The translations under genes were made by a program, and so were the position numbers. From Yinghuangia elevatio (GTDB taxonomy: Bacteria; Actinomycetota; Actinomycetes; Streptomycetales; Streptomycetaceae): a DNA stretch of 32,110 bases. Location of the stretch: NCBI RefSeq assembly GCF_040649515.1, contig NZ_JBEZFP010000107.1:1-32110 (forward strand), given 5' to 3'. Position 1 is the first letter of the stretch. Each line of letters starts with the position of its first letter. Positions 1 to 7,655 of this stretch are shown here, piece by piece. Under the pieces are notes generated by a model. The model had not been told where the DNA came from and did not search any database. It saw only the letters and a program-made list of their open reading frames with translations.

Positions 1-93
1 ACGCCCGGTCCCATTCCGAACCCGGAAGCTAAGCTCTTCAGCGCCGATGGTACTGCACTCGAAGGGGTGTGGGAGAGTAGGACGCCGCCGGAA
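1..93 (+). rRNA. rrf: 5S ribosomal RNA, 3' part
   Basis: The window opens inside a 5S rRNA. The stretch matches the conserved second half of actinobacterial 5S: ATTCCGAACCCGGAAGCTAA (from about 13), the segment GCGCCGATGGTACTGCA, and GGGAGAGTAGGACGCCGCC (71-89). The 5' part lies outside the window. The exact mature 3' end is uncertain by a few bases. It is the last gene of an rrn operon on the plus strand and is followed by a strong terminator hairpin. Confidence 0.95.
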
Positions 94-102
94 TTTACTT
101 AC

Positions 103-140
103 AATTAAGGGGTTCCACCGCTCGGTGGAACCCCTTAATT
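103..140 (+). terminator. rrn operon terminator
   Basis: Perfect inverted repeat: the 18-nt arm AATTAAGGGGTTCCACCG (103-120) pairs with 123-140 around a CT centre. It starts about 10 nt after the 5S rRNA. A T-rich patch (154-158) lies a little downstream, but there is no immediate U-tract, as is usual for actinobacterial terminators. Confidence 0.9.
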
Positions 141-144
141 GCGT

Positions 145-172
145 TTGCAGATCTTTTTCAGTCCCGTAGGAA
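145..172 (+). promoter_or_regulatory. candidate promoter for the RGG/TPR gene
   Basis: TTGCAG (145-150), a 16-nt spacer and TAGGAA (167-172) resemble a housekeeping sigma promoter, placed just after the rrn terminator. It would give a leader of roughly 110 nt before the ATG at 291. Inference from motif similarity only; read-through from the rrn operon is an alternative. Confidence 0.35.
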
Positions 173-290
173 TTCCCACCGGCGACAGCGTCAGCACGCC
201 TGGTGCGCCGGGCCTCTTCCGGTGCGGGACAATGGGAGTCGCGGCCGTGGTGACGGCCACGCCCGTTCGATGATCCGAGGAGTCAAACCC

Positions 291-3050
291 ATGTCCAATC
301 CCTCTGAGGGGCGACCGCATCGCCGTTCCGGTGGTTCGCAGAACTCGGGGGGTGCCGGTCGGCGCGGACCTGGTGGCGGCGGACGATTCTCGGGTGGTGG
401 ATCCGGAGGCGGTGGCGACCGCCGGCCGTTCCGCAACGACGGCGGTGGTTCGCGCGAAGGCGGCGAGCGTCGTCCGTACCAGCCGCGCGACGACCGCGGC
501 GGCAGTGCCGGCGGACGTGACGACCGGCGTCCCTCCTATGGTCAGCGTGACGGCGGCGGCGACCGACGTCCTCCGTACAACCGTGAAGGTGGCGGCAGTG
601 GCGGCGGTGGCGACCGTCGCCCGCCCTTCAACCGCGATGGCGGGGACCGGCGTCCGCCTTACAACCGCGACCGCGACGACCGTGGTGGGCGTGACGACCG
701 CCGCCCGTCCTTCGGCGATCGCGACCGCGGCCGTCAGGGTGCTCCGGGCGGAAGCGGCGGCGCCGGCGGCGGTGAGCGTCGCTCGTTCAACCGGGATCGT
801 GACGACCGCGGTGGCGAGCGTCGTACGTTCCAGCCGCGTGACGACCGTCGTCCCTCTTACGGTGACCGGGGCGGGGACCGCGACAGGCGTCCGTCCTACG
901 GCGACCGTGCCCCGGATCGTGACCGTCGTCCGTCGTACGGGGATCGGGACCGTCAGGGCGGTGGCAGTGGTGGTGGCGAGCGCCGCTCGTACCCGCCGCG
1001 CGACGACCGACGCCCGTCGTCCTACGGCGACCGCGACCGCGGCAGCCAGGGCGGCGGCAGCGGCGCCGAGGGCCGGGGAGGCCGCGAAGGCCGTCCTTTC
1101 CAGCGGGACAACCGCGACGACCGTGGTGGCGAGCGCCGTACGTTCCAGCAGCGTGACGACCGCCGCCCGTCCTTTGGCGACCGCGGCGCCGACCGGGGAG
1201 CCGACCGGGGACCGCAGCGAGGTGGCGACCGTGACCGCGACCGGCGTCCGTCGTACGGCGACCGCGGCGGGGATCGTGACCGTCGTCCGTCGTACGGGGA
1301 TCGGGACCGTCAGGGCGGTGGCAGTGGTGGTGGCGAGCGCCGCTCGTACCCGCCGCGCGACGACCGACGCCCGTCGTCCTACGGCGACCGCGACCGCGGC
1401 GCCCAGGGCGGCAGCCAGGGTGGCGGCGAGCGCCGTTCCTTCAGTCGGGATCGTGACGACCGTGGGGGAGAGCGTCGTACGTTCCAGCCGCGTGACGACC
1501 GTCGTCCCTCTTACGGTGACCGGGGTGGGGACCGCGACCGGCGTCCGTCCTACGGCGACCGTGACCGCGGCGACCGCCAGGGACAGTCGGGTGGCCGCGA
1601 CGATCGGCGCCCGTTCCAGCAGCGTGACGACCGCCGTCCGTCTTACGGCGACCGCGGTGCCGACCGGGGAGCTGACCGGGGAGCAGAGCGTGGTGGCGAC
1701 CGCGACCGCCGTCCCTCGTACGGCGACCGCGGCCCGGATCGGGATCGGCGTCCCTCCTACGGGGACCGCGACCGCCAGGGCGGCGGCGCCGGCGGCGGTG
1801 AGCGTCGCTCGTTCAACCGGGATCGTGACGACCGTGGGGGAGAGCGTCGTACGTTCCAGCCGCGTGACGACCGTCGTCCCTCCTACGGTGACCGGGGCGG
1901 GGACCGCGACCGTCGTCCGTCGTACGGCGACCGTGACCGTGGCGACCGCAACGACCGTGGCGACCGCGGGAACCGCCGTCCGTTCCAGCACGACGAGCGC
2001 GAGCGCCGTGGCGACCACTCGCCCATCGACCGGCTGCCGATCCCGGCGGACGTCACCGGTGAGGAGCTCGACTCCGCGGCACGCCGCGAGTTGATGAGCC
2101 TCCCGAAGACGCTTGCCGACGACGTCGCGAAGAACCTCGTGATGACCGGGCGCCTGGTGGACGAGGACCCCGAACAGGCGTACCTGTACTCGCGTGTGGC
2201 CCTGCGGCTGGCGTCGCGGGTTGCGGCGGTGCGTGAGGCGGCGGGGATCGCCGCGTACATGACGGGCCGCTACACCGAGGCGCTGTCCGAGCTGCGGGCT
2301 GCCCGGCGTATGACGGGTTCGGCGGAGCACTGGGCGGTCATGGCCGACTGCGAGCGCGGGCTCGGGCGTCCCGAGCGTGCGCTGCAAATGGCCGGCGCGC
2401 CTGAGGTCAAGGAGCTCGACAAGGCCGCCCAGATCGAGCTGCGCATCGTGGCCGCCGGCGCGCGCCGCGACATGGGCCAGCTCGATGCGGCCGTCGTCAC
2501 GCTCCAGGTGCCCGAGCTGAACGCTCAGGGCACGAAGGAGTGGACGGCGCGGCTGCGGTACGCGTACGCCGACGCGCTCCTCGAGGTCGGGCGTGAGGAC
2601 GAGGCACGCGAGTGGTTCGCACGTGCGTCGGACGCGGACGCGGACGGCTCGACGGGAGCCGCGCAGCGGCTCGCGGAGTTGGACGGCCTGGAGTTCGTCG
2701 ACGCGTACGACCCCGAACTCGACGACATCGACGAGGAGATTGACGAGATCGAGTCGTCGCGCGGTGACCGCGAGGGCGCCCGCCGCGACAACCGTCCTGC
2801 CGCGGATGACGTCCGCGACGAGGGCGAGGACGAGGGCGAGATCGACGTCTTCGCCGACGACGACCTCGATGACGACGACGATCTGGAACCCGACGACGTC
2901 GTGGACGTTGACGCCGACGATGTCGAGCGGGACGACGAAGACGACAACGAAGAAAACAACGAAGAAGACGACGAGGACGATGACGAGGACGACGAAGCCC
3001 CGTCCGACTCCGACTCCGAGGCGGACGACGACGCCGACAAGCGCGACTGA
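291..3050 (+). CDS. RGG/YGDR-repeat protein with TPR-like core and acidic tail
   Basis: 919 residues in three parts. Residues 1-578 are a low-complexity region built from Arg, Asp, Gly and Tyr, with about 16 copies of RRPS(Y/F)GDR-like units plus GGERR(T/S)F and QPRDDRR blocks. Residues 579-805 are a helical TPR-like core of a type widespread in Streptomyces (PIPADVTGEEL..., AYMTGRYTEALSELR, MADCERGLGRPERAL). Residues 806-919 are almost entirely Asp/Glu. The start at 291 is chosen because GAGGAG (277-282) sits 8 nt upstream; an in-frame ATG at 222 lacks a ribosome binding site. The TPR-like core is a recognisable family but its function is not known to me. RGG-type regions commonly bind RNA and can drive condensation; applying that here is inference, made more tempting by the neighbouring rrn operon. 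The repeat region is far longer than in the usual family member. Confidence 0.9.
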   Translation: MSNPSEGRPHRRSGGSQNSGGAGRRGPGGGGRFSGGGSGGGGDRRPFRNDGGGSREGGERRPYQPRDDRGGSAGGRDDRRPSYGQRDGGGDRRPPYNREGGGSGGGGDRRPPFNRDGGDRRPPYNRDRDDRGGRDDRRPSFGDRDRGRQGAPGGSGGAGGGERRSFNRDRDDRGGERRTFQPRDDRRPSYGDRGGDRDRRPSYGDRAPDRDRRPSYGDRDRQGGGSGGGERRSYPPRDDRRPSSYGDRDRGSQGGGSGAEGRGGREGRPFQRDNRDDRGGERRTFQQRDDRRPSFGDRGADRGADRGPQRGGDRDRDRRPSYGDRGGDRDRRPSYGDRDRQGGGSGGGERRSYPPRDDRRPSSYGDRDRGAQGGSQGGGERRSFSRDRDDRGGERRTFQPRDDRRPSYGDRGGDRDRRPSYGDRDRGDRQGQSGGRDDRRPFQQRDDRRPSYGDRGADRGADRGAERGGDRDRRPSYGDRGPDRDRRPSYGDRDRQGGGAGGGERRSFNRDRDDRGGERRTFQPRDDRRPSYGDRGGDRDRRPSYGDRDRGDRNDRGDRGNRRPFQHDERERRGDHSPIDRLPIPADVTGEELDSAARRELMSLPKTLADDVAKNLVMTGRLVDEDPEQAYLYSRVALRLASRVAAVREAAGIAAYMTGRYTEALSELRAARRMTGSAEHWAVMADCERGLGRPERALQMAGAPEVKELDKAAQIELRIVAAGARRDMGQLDAAVVTLQVPELNAQGTKEWTARLRYAYADALLEVGREDEAREWFARASDADADGSTGAAQRLAELDGLEFVDAYDPELDDIDEEIDEIESSRGDREGARRDNRPAADDVRDEGEDEGEIDVFADDDLDDDDDLEPDDVVDVDADDVERDDEDDNEENNEEDDEDDDEDDEAPSDSDSEADDDADKRD
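914..1400 (+). repeat. 130-bp exact direct repeat pair inside the RGG region
   Basis: Bases 914-1043 are repeated without change at 1271-1400, an offset of 357 bp (119 codons, in frame). Other near copies differ mainly at synonymous sites, for example around 772-895, 1430-1545 and 1798-1910. The array looks like the product of in-frame duplication and should be prone to recombination and to assembly collapse. Confidence 0.9.
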
Positions 3051-3091
3051 CGCCCGACGCACGACACGTCGTCGGCTCAGCCGATAGACGG

Positions 3092-3138
3092 GCGAGTGGC
3101 CCGGCACCGGATTTCCCGGTGCCGGGCCACTCGCTTTT
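3092..3138. terminator. strong terminator between convergent genes
   Basis: A 19-nt arm GCGAGTGGCCCGGCACCGG (3092-3110) pairs perfectly with 3116-3134 across a 5-nt loop, followed by TTTT (3135-3138) on the plus strand. It ends the RGG/TPR transcript and probably also blocks the lipoprotein gene arriving from the right. Confidence 0.93.
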
Positions 3139-3179
3139 GTGCGTCCCCACAGGGACCCCCGCAGGGATCTGTCCGTCCG

Positions 3180-4976
3180 TCAGGTCGAGGTCCCGGCGCC
3201 ACTGGTCACGGTCAGCTTGGCCGTTGCCTCGCGTCCGCTGCTCACGCCTCGCGCCTTGACGGTCGACGTGCCGGAGGTGTCGCCGGCGTACTCGGTCACC
3301 GTGACCTTCCCGGAGGAGTCCGCCGTCGCCAGTGCCACGGTGCCTGCCGAGACGCCGGTGCGGGTGACCTCGATGTCCTCGTCGGCCTTGAACCCGGTCA
3401 GCACGATGTCGACGTCGCCGCCGACCGCGACGGTCGCCGGGCGCAGGGTCATCTTGGCGGTGGGCGCCGGGGCGCTGGGCGACGAGCCGTCCGCGGTGAC
3501 CGTCAGCGTGGCGTTTGCGGCGGCGCCACTGTCGGCGCCCTTCGCCTGGAGGCTGTACGTCCCCGGCCCCTGGTCCTCGGTGAGCTTGAGTGTCGCGGTA
3601 CCGGTGTCGTCCGCTTCGGTCTGGCCCAGCTTGGCGGGTTCGTCTCCGGTACGCGTGAACAGCACGTTCTCGCCGGGTTCGAAGCCGGTCGCCTTTGCGG
3701 TGAACGTGCCGCCGTCCGCGACCGTCGTGGGCGCGAGGGCGAGTTGGGGTCCGCCGGGGGTGCCGCCGCTGCCGCTCGGGACGGGTTCGACGTCCTCCGG
3801 CTTGGCGACGGTCAGTTCGGCGCTCGCGGTCAGGCCGCTCTGGGAGCCGTGTGCGTAGACGGTCTTCTCGCCGGTCTTGGCGTCGGCGTCTGTGGTGATC
3901 GTCGCGGTGGCCGTGCCGTTCTTGTCGGCGGTGGCCACGGCGTACGGCTTGTTCTTCGTGTCCTTCGCGTCCTTCGGGCCGAAGTTGACGGTCTCGCCTG
4001 GGCGGAAGTTCGATGCCGTGGCCTCGTACTCCGCTCCCGGGACGACCTCGGCCACGGAGAGCATCAGGTCGGGTTCCGGGACGATCTTCGCGCCGGCCCG
4101 GTCCGCGTCGCCCGCGCTGCCCTGGGGCCGCTCGATGCTGGTGTCGTCGGCGACGTCGAGGTTCGTGAGCTTGAACGTCGCGACCTCGTCCTTGACCGGC
4201 TTGACCTTGCGGACCTTGTCGGGGCGGTAACGGCCTTTCCAGCCGGGGTCGTTGATCTTGACGTCGATGTTCTCGATCTTCGCCTTACTGGCGCCCAGCG
4301 GATTGCCGCAGTTGCATTTCACCGCGGGCAGGCCGTTCGCCCGTACGAGGACGGCCATTCCGGCGGGCAGCAGCGACTCGTACGCGTCCGCCTTGCCCTT
4401 GGTGAACCGGTGGTTCTTGACCAGGGTGTCGAATCGCAGCGTCACCGGGGTCAGGGCGTTGATGAATTTCGGGATTTCGTCGACCTGGATGCCCATGACC
4501 CGCGCCCACTCGGCGGCCTTCTTGGCATTGGCCGGGGCGGTCAGAAAGGCGATGAGCTGCTTCTTGTCGCAGACACTGGCCTTCAACGAACCGCCGTAGA
4601 GGCCGACTTCGTCGCCCTCGTGGGAGCCGCCCTTGCCCACCGGGGTCACATCGGTGCGGTCCTGAGCGGTGGCGTGCGCCAGGAACGCGTCGGCCCCGGC
4701 CACGAGAAGCGCCTCGGCGACGACCGGGACGAGCTTCTTCGCGCCCTGCGCCAGGAGGGGGCCGCAGCCGGACACCGTCATCGCGAGCGCCGCGACGACG
4801 GCCACCAGGGCCCCGAGAACTGTCGGCGGACGGGTGCTCCGTGGCCGCGGCTGCGGCGTCGGCACTCGCGTCGGAAATCCTGCCGGGTTTTTCGTCGACC
4901 GGGCGGATCGCGGCCGCTCGGATGCGTACTCTGGCCCTCTGTCGGAAGGCATGCCGGGATACGGGAAGACAGACAC
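3180..4976 (-). CDS. DUF6777-like lipoprotein with three Ig-like repeats
   Basis: 598 residues. A hydrophobic segment ends in the lipobox VSGC (Cys about 71), predicting a lipid-anchored extracytoplasmic protein. Next is a domain of about 150 residues with GLYGGS, CDKKQL, LTPVTLRFDTLVKNHRF and KCNCGNPLG, which I recognise as DUF6777 (function unknown). It is followed by three Ig-like domains of about 85 residues, each with an (A/V)(D/V)GG...F(K/E/R)(P/A)(G/D)E pattern and ending in an ASAELTV/ANATLTV/ATAKLTV strand. GTG 4976 is preferred for its GGGGGGAG 7 nt upstream, but it leaves a 70-residue n-region with poorer third-position GC; GTG 4865 would give a more normal 33-residue signal peptide and cannot be excluded. 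Likely a surface-displayed binding or adhesive protein (inference). Confidence 0.85.
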   Translation of the reverse strand: MSVFPYPGMPSDRGPEYASERPRSARSTKNPAGFPTRVPTPQPRPRSTRPPTVLGALVAVVAALAMTVSGCGPLLAQGAKKLVPVVAEALLVAGADAFLAHATAQDRTDVTPVGKGGSHEGDEVGLYGGSLKASVCDKKQLIAFLTAPANAKKAAEWARVMGIQVDEIPKFINALTPVTLRFDTLVKNHRFTKGKADAYESLLPAGMAVLVRANGLPAVKCNCGNPLGASKAKIENIDVKINDPGWKGRYRPDKVRKVKPVKDEVATFKLTNLDVADDTSIERPQGSAGDADRAGAKIVPEPDLMLSVAEVVPGAEYEATASNFRPGETVNFGPKDAKDTKNKPYAVATADKNGTATATITTDADAKTGEKTVYAHGSQSGLTASAELTVAKPEDVEPVPSGSGGTPGGPQLALAPTTVADGGTFTAKATGFEPGENVLFTRTGDEPAKLGQTEADDTGTATLKLTEDQGPGTYSLQAKGADSGAAANATLTVTADGSSPSAPAPTAKMTLRPATVAVGGDVDIVLTGFKADEDIEVTRTGVSAGTVALATADSSGKVTVTEYAGDTSGTSTVKARGVSSGREATAKLTVTSGAGTST

Positions 4977-5484
4977 TTCGGGACTCCCCCCACATCGGCC
5001 GGCGTACCCCCGCGCGGCCGCTGCCACTTCCTATCTCATCAAAGATGCCCCTTCGACGACGCGGGCGCACCACGGTTTTTCCACGACTGGGCAACAGAGT
5101 TGGTGTTTTTGCGGGGTCGGAACGTTTCGGCTGCCGAAGTCGAAGATCGCGGAAGGAGGAATTCCCGTTCGGAGGCGTGGCACCGGCAGCTCGACCCCGG
5201 AAATGCGGCGCGCATGGTCGGAATCATGATCGGAATTCGGGTGGCCGCCGGGCCGGGCTCAAGGGCGTTCGGCAGGCGGATGGCCGCCAGGTCGCGTTCG
5301 AGCGTTCAGCCGGGCTCCGGGGTTCGGCGCCCGCGCCGGGGCCCCGGCGGCAACCCTGTCGATCATGACGAGACGTTCCCCGGGCACCCATCTAGTTCAC
5401 TATGATAACTAGCCCTGACTGATTGGGCGTCAGCCGAGTGCGAGGTCGCCGCACGGCGGCGATCGTCTGCAATAGCGTCCAGCC
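4977..5484. other. 508-bp region with little coding signal
   Basis: Third-position GC is not elevated in any frame and no gene was recognised. It contains an orphan Shine-Dalgarno-like AAGGAGG (5153-5159) without a start codon at the right distance, a palindrome at 5392-5412, and the upstream regions of the lipoprotein gene (minus) and of the small ORF at 5485 (plus). Confidence 0.6.
5392..5412. promoter_or_regulatory. AT-rich palindrome, putative operator
   Basis: CTAGTT (5392-5397) and AACTAG (5407-5412) form an inverted repeat around CACTATGAT, conspicuous in GC-rich surroundings. The central TATGAT (5401-5406) would be a very good -10 hexamer, so a bound regulator would cover a promoter. 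The shape resembles GntR- or TetR-type operators. No cognate regulator lies next to it. Confidence 0.45.
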
Positions 5485-5607
5485 ATGGCGAGGACGAGGC
5501 GCGGGGCGCACTCGGACCCGGAGCCGGACATCGTGCGCTTCGGCGCCGTTCTCCTTGCCGCCGCCCTGGTCCTGCTCGCCGGCGGGATCTACCTGGCGGC
5601 ACGCTGA
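5485..5607 (+). CDS. possible 40-residue single-span membrane peptide
   Basis: ATG 5485 to TGA 5605-5607 encodes a short basic/polar start (MARTRRGAHSDPEPDIVRFG) and one hydrophobic helix rich in Ala, Leu and Val, ending IYLAAR. Composition fits a small membrane protein of the kind common in Streptomyces. There is no Shine-Dalgarno, but TAGCGT (5473-5478) lies 6 nt before the ATG, which suits a leaderless transcript. Third positions are mostly G/C. It could still be a chance ORF. Confidence 0.45.
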   Translation: MARTRRGAHSDPEPDIVRFGAVLLAAALVLLAGGIYLAAR

Positions 5608-5623
5608 CTTGGCGGCACGCTGA
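5594..5623 (+). repeat. 16-bp tandem duplication over the small ORF's stop
   Basis: TGGCGGCACGCTGA occurs at 5594-5607 and again at 5610-5623. The first copy carries the stop codon of the small ORF. It looks like a recent short tandem duplication; no function is suggested. Confidence 0.7.
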
Positions 5624-5654
5624 TCTGCCGGCCCCGCCACCCGTCCCGGTCGGC

Positions 5655-6956
5655 TCAGTCCAGCGACAGGCTGCGCAGGACCAGGCCGGTGGCGGGCTTG
5701 GGGCCGAACGACGTGGACTTGCGGGGCATGCGTACCGACTGCTGGGCGAGTTCGCGTACGACGCTCTCGCTCGTCGGGCGGAGGATGAGCGCGCTGCCGC
5801 CGGTGCGCTGCGCCTCCCGTATGGCCGCCACGGCGTCGTGGTGGTACGTGATGTGCGCCGGGTCGTCGGGGACCCGCCAGACGTGGTCGAGCAGTGCGGC
5901 GTGCAGGATCGTCGCGTCGAGGGAGCGCCACGCCGCCGGGCGGTCGTACCGGACGGCCTGGTGGAGCAGTTCCGGGTCCGGGTCGGTGAGCAGGTGGAAC
6001 GTGCCGTCGCCGGTCAGGAGGTACGCCGGCCCCTCCGCGCGTTCGAGCGTCCACAGCACCGACGGCCACGGGTCCTCGACGCGGCGGGACAGGAACGCCC
6101 CGGAGCCCGCCGGGCCGTGGGACCGCAGTTCGTCGAGTACGCGCGGCACGGACAGGCCGGGCAGCACGCGGTGGATCGCGCCGACCTGGAGGGGGTAGCG
6201 GGCCGTGTCGACGAGCAGCACGAGGCCGCGGTCCCAGGCCCCGGCACCCAGCCCGGACGCGTGCGCGTCGTCGCGGAGGCGGCGGTAGCCCGCCCAGCGG
6301 TGGTGGCCGTCCGCGATCAGCGCCTGACGGGTCGCCAGGTCCGCCGCGATGCGTGCGAGTTCGGCGGGGTCGGTGACGGCCCACAGGCGGTGCTCGGTGC
6401 CGTCGGGCGTGCGCGTTTCCAGCAGCGGCCGCCCGGCGGTCGCGGCGCGGTCGACCGCGTCCGAGGCGGGGCCGTCGCCGGTGTACGCGAGCAGGATCGG
6501 CTCCGGGTTCGCCTGCGTGGCGCGCATCAGCTCGGTGCGGTCGGCGACGGGGCCGGGCATCACGTCCTCGTGCGGCAGGACGGCCGGGTTGCCGCCCCGC
6601 CCGTTGCCGAGCGCGAGGGCGCCGATCAGGCCGCGCTGGTGAGCGGTGGCGGTGATCTGCTCGTAGACGTACAGCGCGGGTTCGGGGTCGGGGCGCAGGA
6701 TGCCTTCCCCGAGCCAGGTGCGCAGGGTCACCCCGGCGTGGGCGTACGGGCCCTCGGCGCCGCACGCGTCCGCGCGCGGCAGGACGATGCGCACGATGTT
6801 GTGCGGCTCGGCGTCCTCGAGGAGACCGATTCCGCCGGGCTCGATCACGTCGTACGGAGGCGAGGTGACGAGCGCGAGGTCGCCGACCTTCGCGGGGTCG
6901 TAGCGCAGCCCTCGGAATGGCGCGAGATCAAGCCCGTTCGTGTCGGCGTGGTCCAT
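5655..6956 (-). CDS. DUF1015 family protein
   Basis: About 433 residues. The N-terminus has the family hallmark PFRGLRYDP...LVTSPPYDVI and HNIVRIVLP; the middle has the conserved ALIADGHHRWAGYR; the C-terminus has KSTSFGPKPATGLVLR. DUF1015 proteins are widespread and annotated at most as putative HTH or phosphatase-like proteins, so no reaction is assigned. ATG 6956 (MDHADTNG) is chosen because TAGCAT lies 7 nt upstream on the minus strand (6969-6964), fitting a leaderless mRNA; in-frame ATG 6965 is an alternative. There is no clear Shine-Dalgarno for either. It stands alone, divergent from the TPR-HAD pair. Confidence 0.9.
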   Translation of the reverse strand: MDHADTNGLDLAPFRGLRYDPAKVGDLALVTSPPYDVIEPGGIGLLEDAEPHNIVRIVLPRADACGAEGPYAHAGVTLRTWLGEGILRPDPEPALYVYEQITATAHQRGLIGALALGNGRGGNPAVLPHEDVMPGPVADRTELMRATQANPEPILLAYTGDGPASDAVDRAATAGRPLLETRTPDGTEHRLWAVTDPAELARIAADLATRQALIADGHHRWAGYRRLRDDAHASGLGAGAWDRGLVLLVDTARYPLQVGAIHRVLPGLSVPRVLDELRSHGPAGSGAFLSRRVEDPWPSVLWTLERAEGPAYLLTGDGTFHLLTDPDPELLHQAVRYDRPAAWRSLDATILHAALLDHVWRVPDDPAHITYHHDAVAAIREAQRTGGSALILRPTSESVVRELAQQSVRMPRKSTSFGPKPATGLVLRSLSLD

Positions 6957-6963
6957 GACGGGC

Positions 6964-6969
6964 ATGCTA
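6964..6969 (-). promoter_or_regulatory. -10 hexamer for the DUF1015 gene
   Basis: TAGCAT on the minus strand ends 7 nt before ATG 6956, the spacing expected if transcription begins at the start codon. No convincing -35 was seen. Confidence 0.35.
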
Positions 6970-7088
6970 CGTCCATGATCGCGCGGGAGCGCCGGGTTCC
7001 CCGGCGGCCGCGGGTCGGGTTGTCGCGCGGGGGTCGCTGACCGCGCGGCCGCCCCGGCGGCGTCGGGCGCGACGGACGGGAGCGGACG

Positions 7089-7655
7089 ATGACGGGTGGG
7101 CCGCAGGAGCAGTTCGGGGGCGGGGCGGGCGAGTCGCGCGGCGGCCCGGATTCGCCGTCCGGGGGAGGGGCTCCGCAGGGGGATGTGTACGACTGGTACC
7201 GCCGTGGCCTGGACCTGCTCGATTCGGGTCACCCCGCGGCGGCGGCCCAGTTGCTGGCCCGGGCGGCGGGGGTGGCGCCGGAGTCGCGGAGCGTACGTGA
7301 GGCGCTGGCCCGCGCGCTGTTCGACGCGGGCCGGCACGCCGAGGCGCTGCGCGAGTTCCGGGTGGTCGCGGAGTCGGATCCGGCGGACGACTACGCGCAG
7401 TTCGGGTGGGGGCTGTCGGCGGCCCGGGTGGGTGACTTCGAGACCGCGGTGGAGCATTTGGCGCTGGCGGTCGCGATGCGCCCTGGGACCAAGCACTACC
7501 GTGTGGCGCTGACCCAGGCGCGGGCGACGCTGCGTGCGCGGGAGGGCGAGGGCGCGCGCAAGCGCGGCGGCTCCCCGGGCAAGGACGGTATGGGCGGAGC
7601 GGGTGGTGTGGGTGGAGTCGGCGACGTGGGCGATGCGGGAGGACGGTCGGCGTGA
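7089..7655 (+). CDS. small TPR protein
   Basis: 188 residues. A Gly-rich N-terminus of about 30 residues is followed by three TPR-like helical pairs (YDWYRRGLDLLDSGHPAAAAQLL, VREALARALFDAGRHAEAL, DDYAQFGWGLSAARVGDFETA) and a Gly/Arg-rich tail. TPR proteins are protein-interaction scaffolds; the partner is unknown. A GGGAG element lies about 6 nt before the ATG. Its TGA overlaps the GTG of the HAD gene by 4 nt (GTGA), so the two are probably co-translated and may act together. This pair is commonly seen near tlyA-recN in streptomycetes (recalled, not checked). Confidence 0.9.
   Translation: MTGGPQEQFGGGAGESRGGPDSPSGGGAPQGDVYDWYRRGLDLLDSGHPAAAAQLLARAAGVAPESRSVREALARALFDAGRHAEALREFRVVAESDPADDYAQFGWGLSAARVGDFETAVEHLALAVAMRPGTKHYRVALTQARATLRAREGEGARKRGGSPGKDGMGGAGGVGGVGDVGDAGGRSA

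Noticed and set aside
914..1910. CRISPR-like or satellite array
   Set aside because: Repeats are coding, in frame, of variable spacing and without unique spacers.
135..3107. 990-codon open frame on the minus strand opposite the RGG/TPR gene
   Set aside because: It mirrors the codon frame of the plus-strand gene in GC-rich DNA and gives low-complexity Val/Thr/Ala sequence without domains; the plus-strand gene has a ribosome binding site and a recognisable core.
5153..5180. gene starting after the AAGGAGG at 5153
   Set aside because: The nearest in-range start codon, GTG 5178, is about 18 nt away, and the frame lacks codon bias.
3096..5405. 769-codon plus-strand frame opposite the lipoprotein gene
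   Set aside because: Gly/Arg/Val-rich shadow; the minus strand carries a signal peptide, lipobox and Ig-like repeats.
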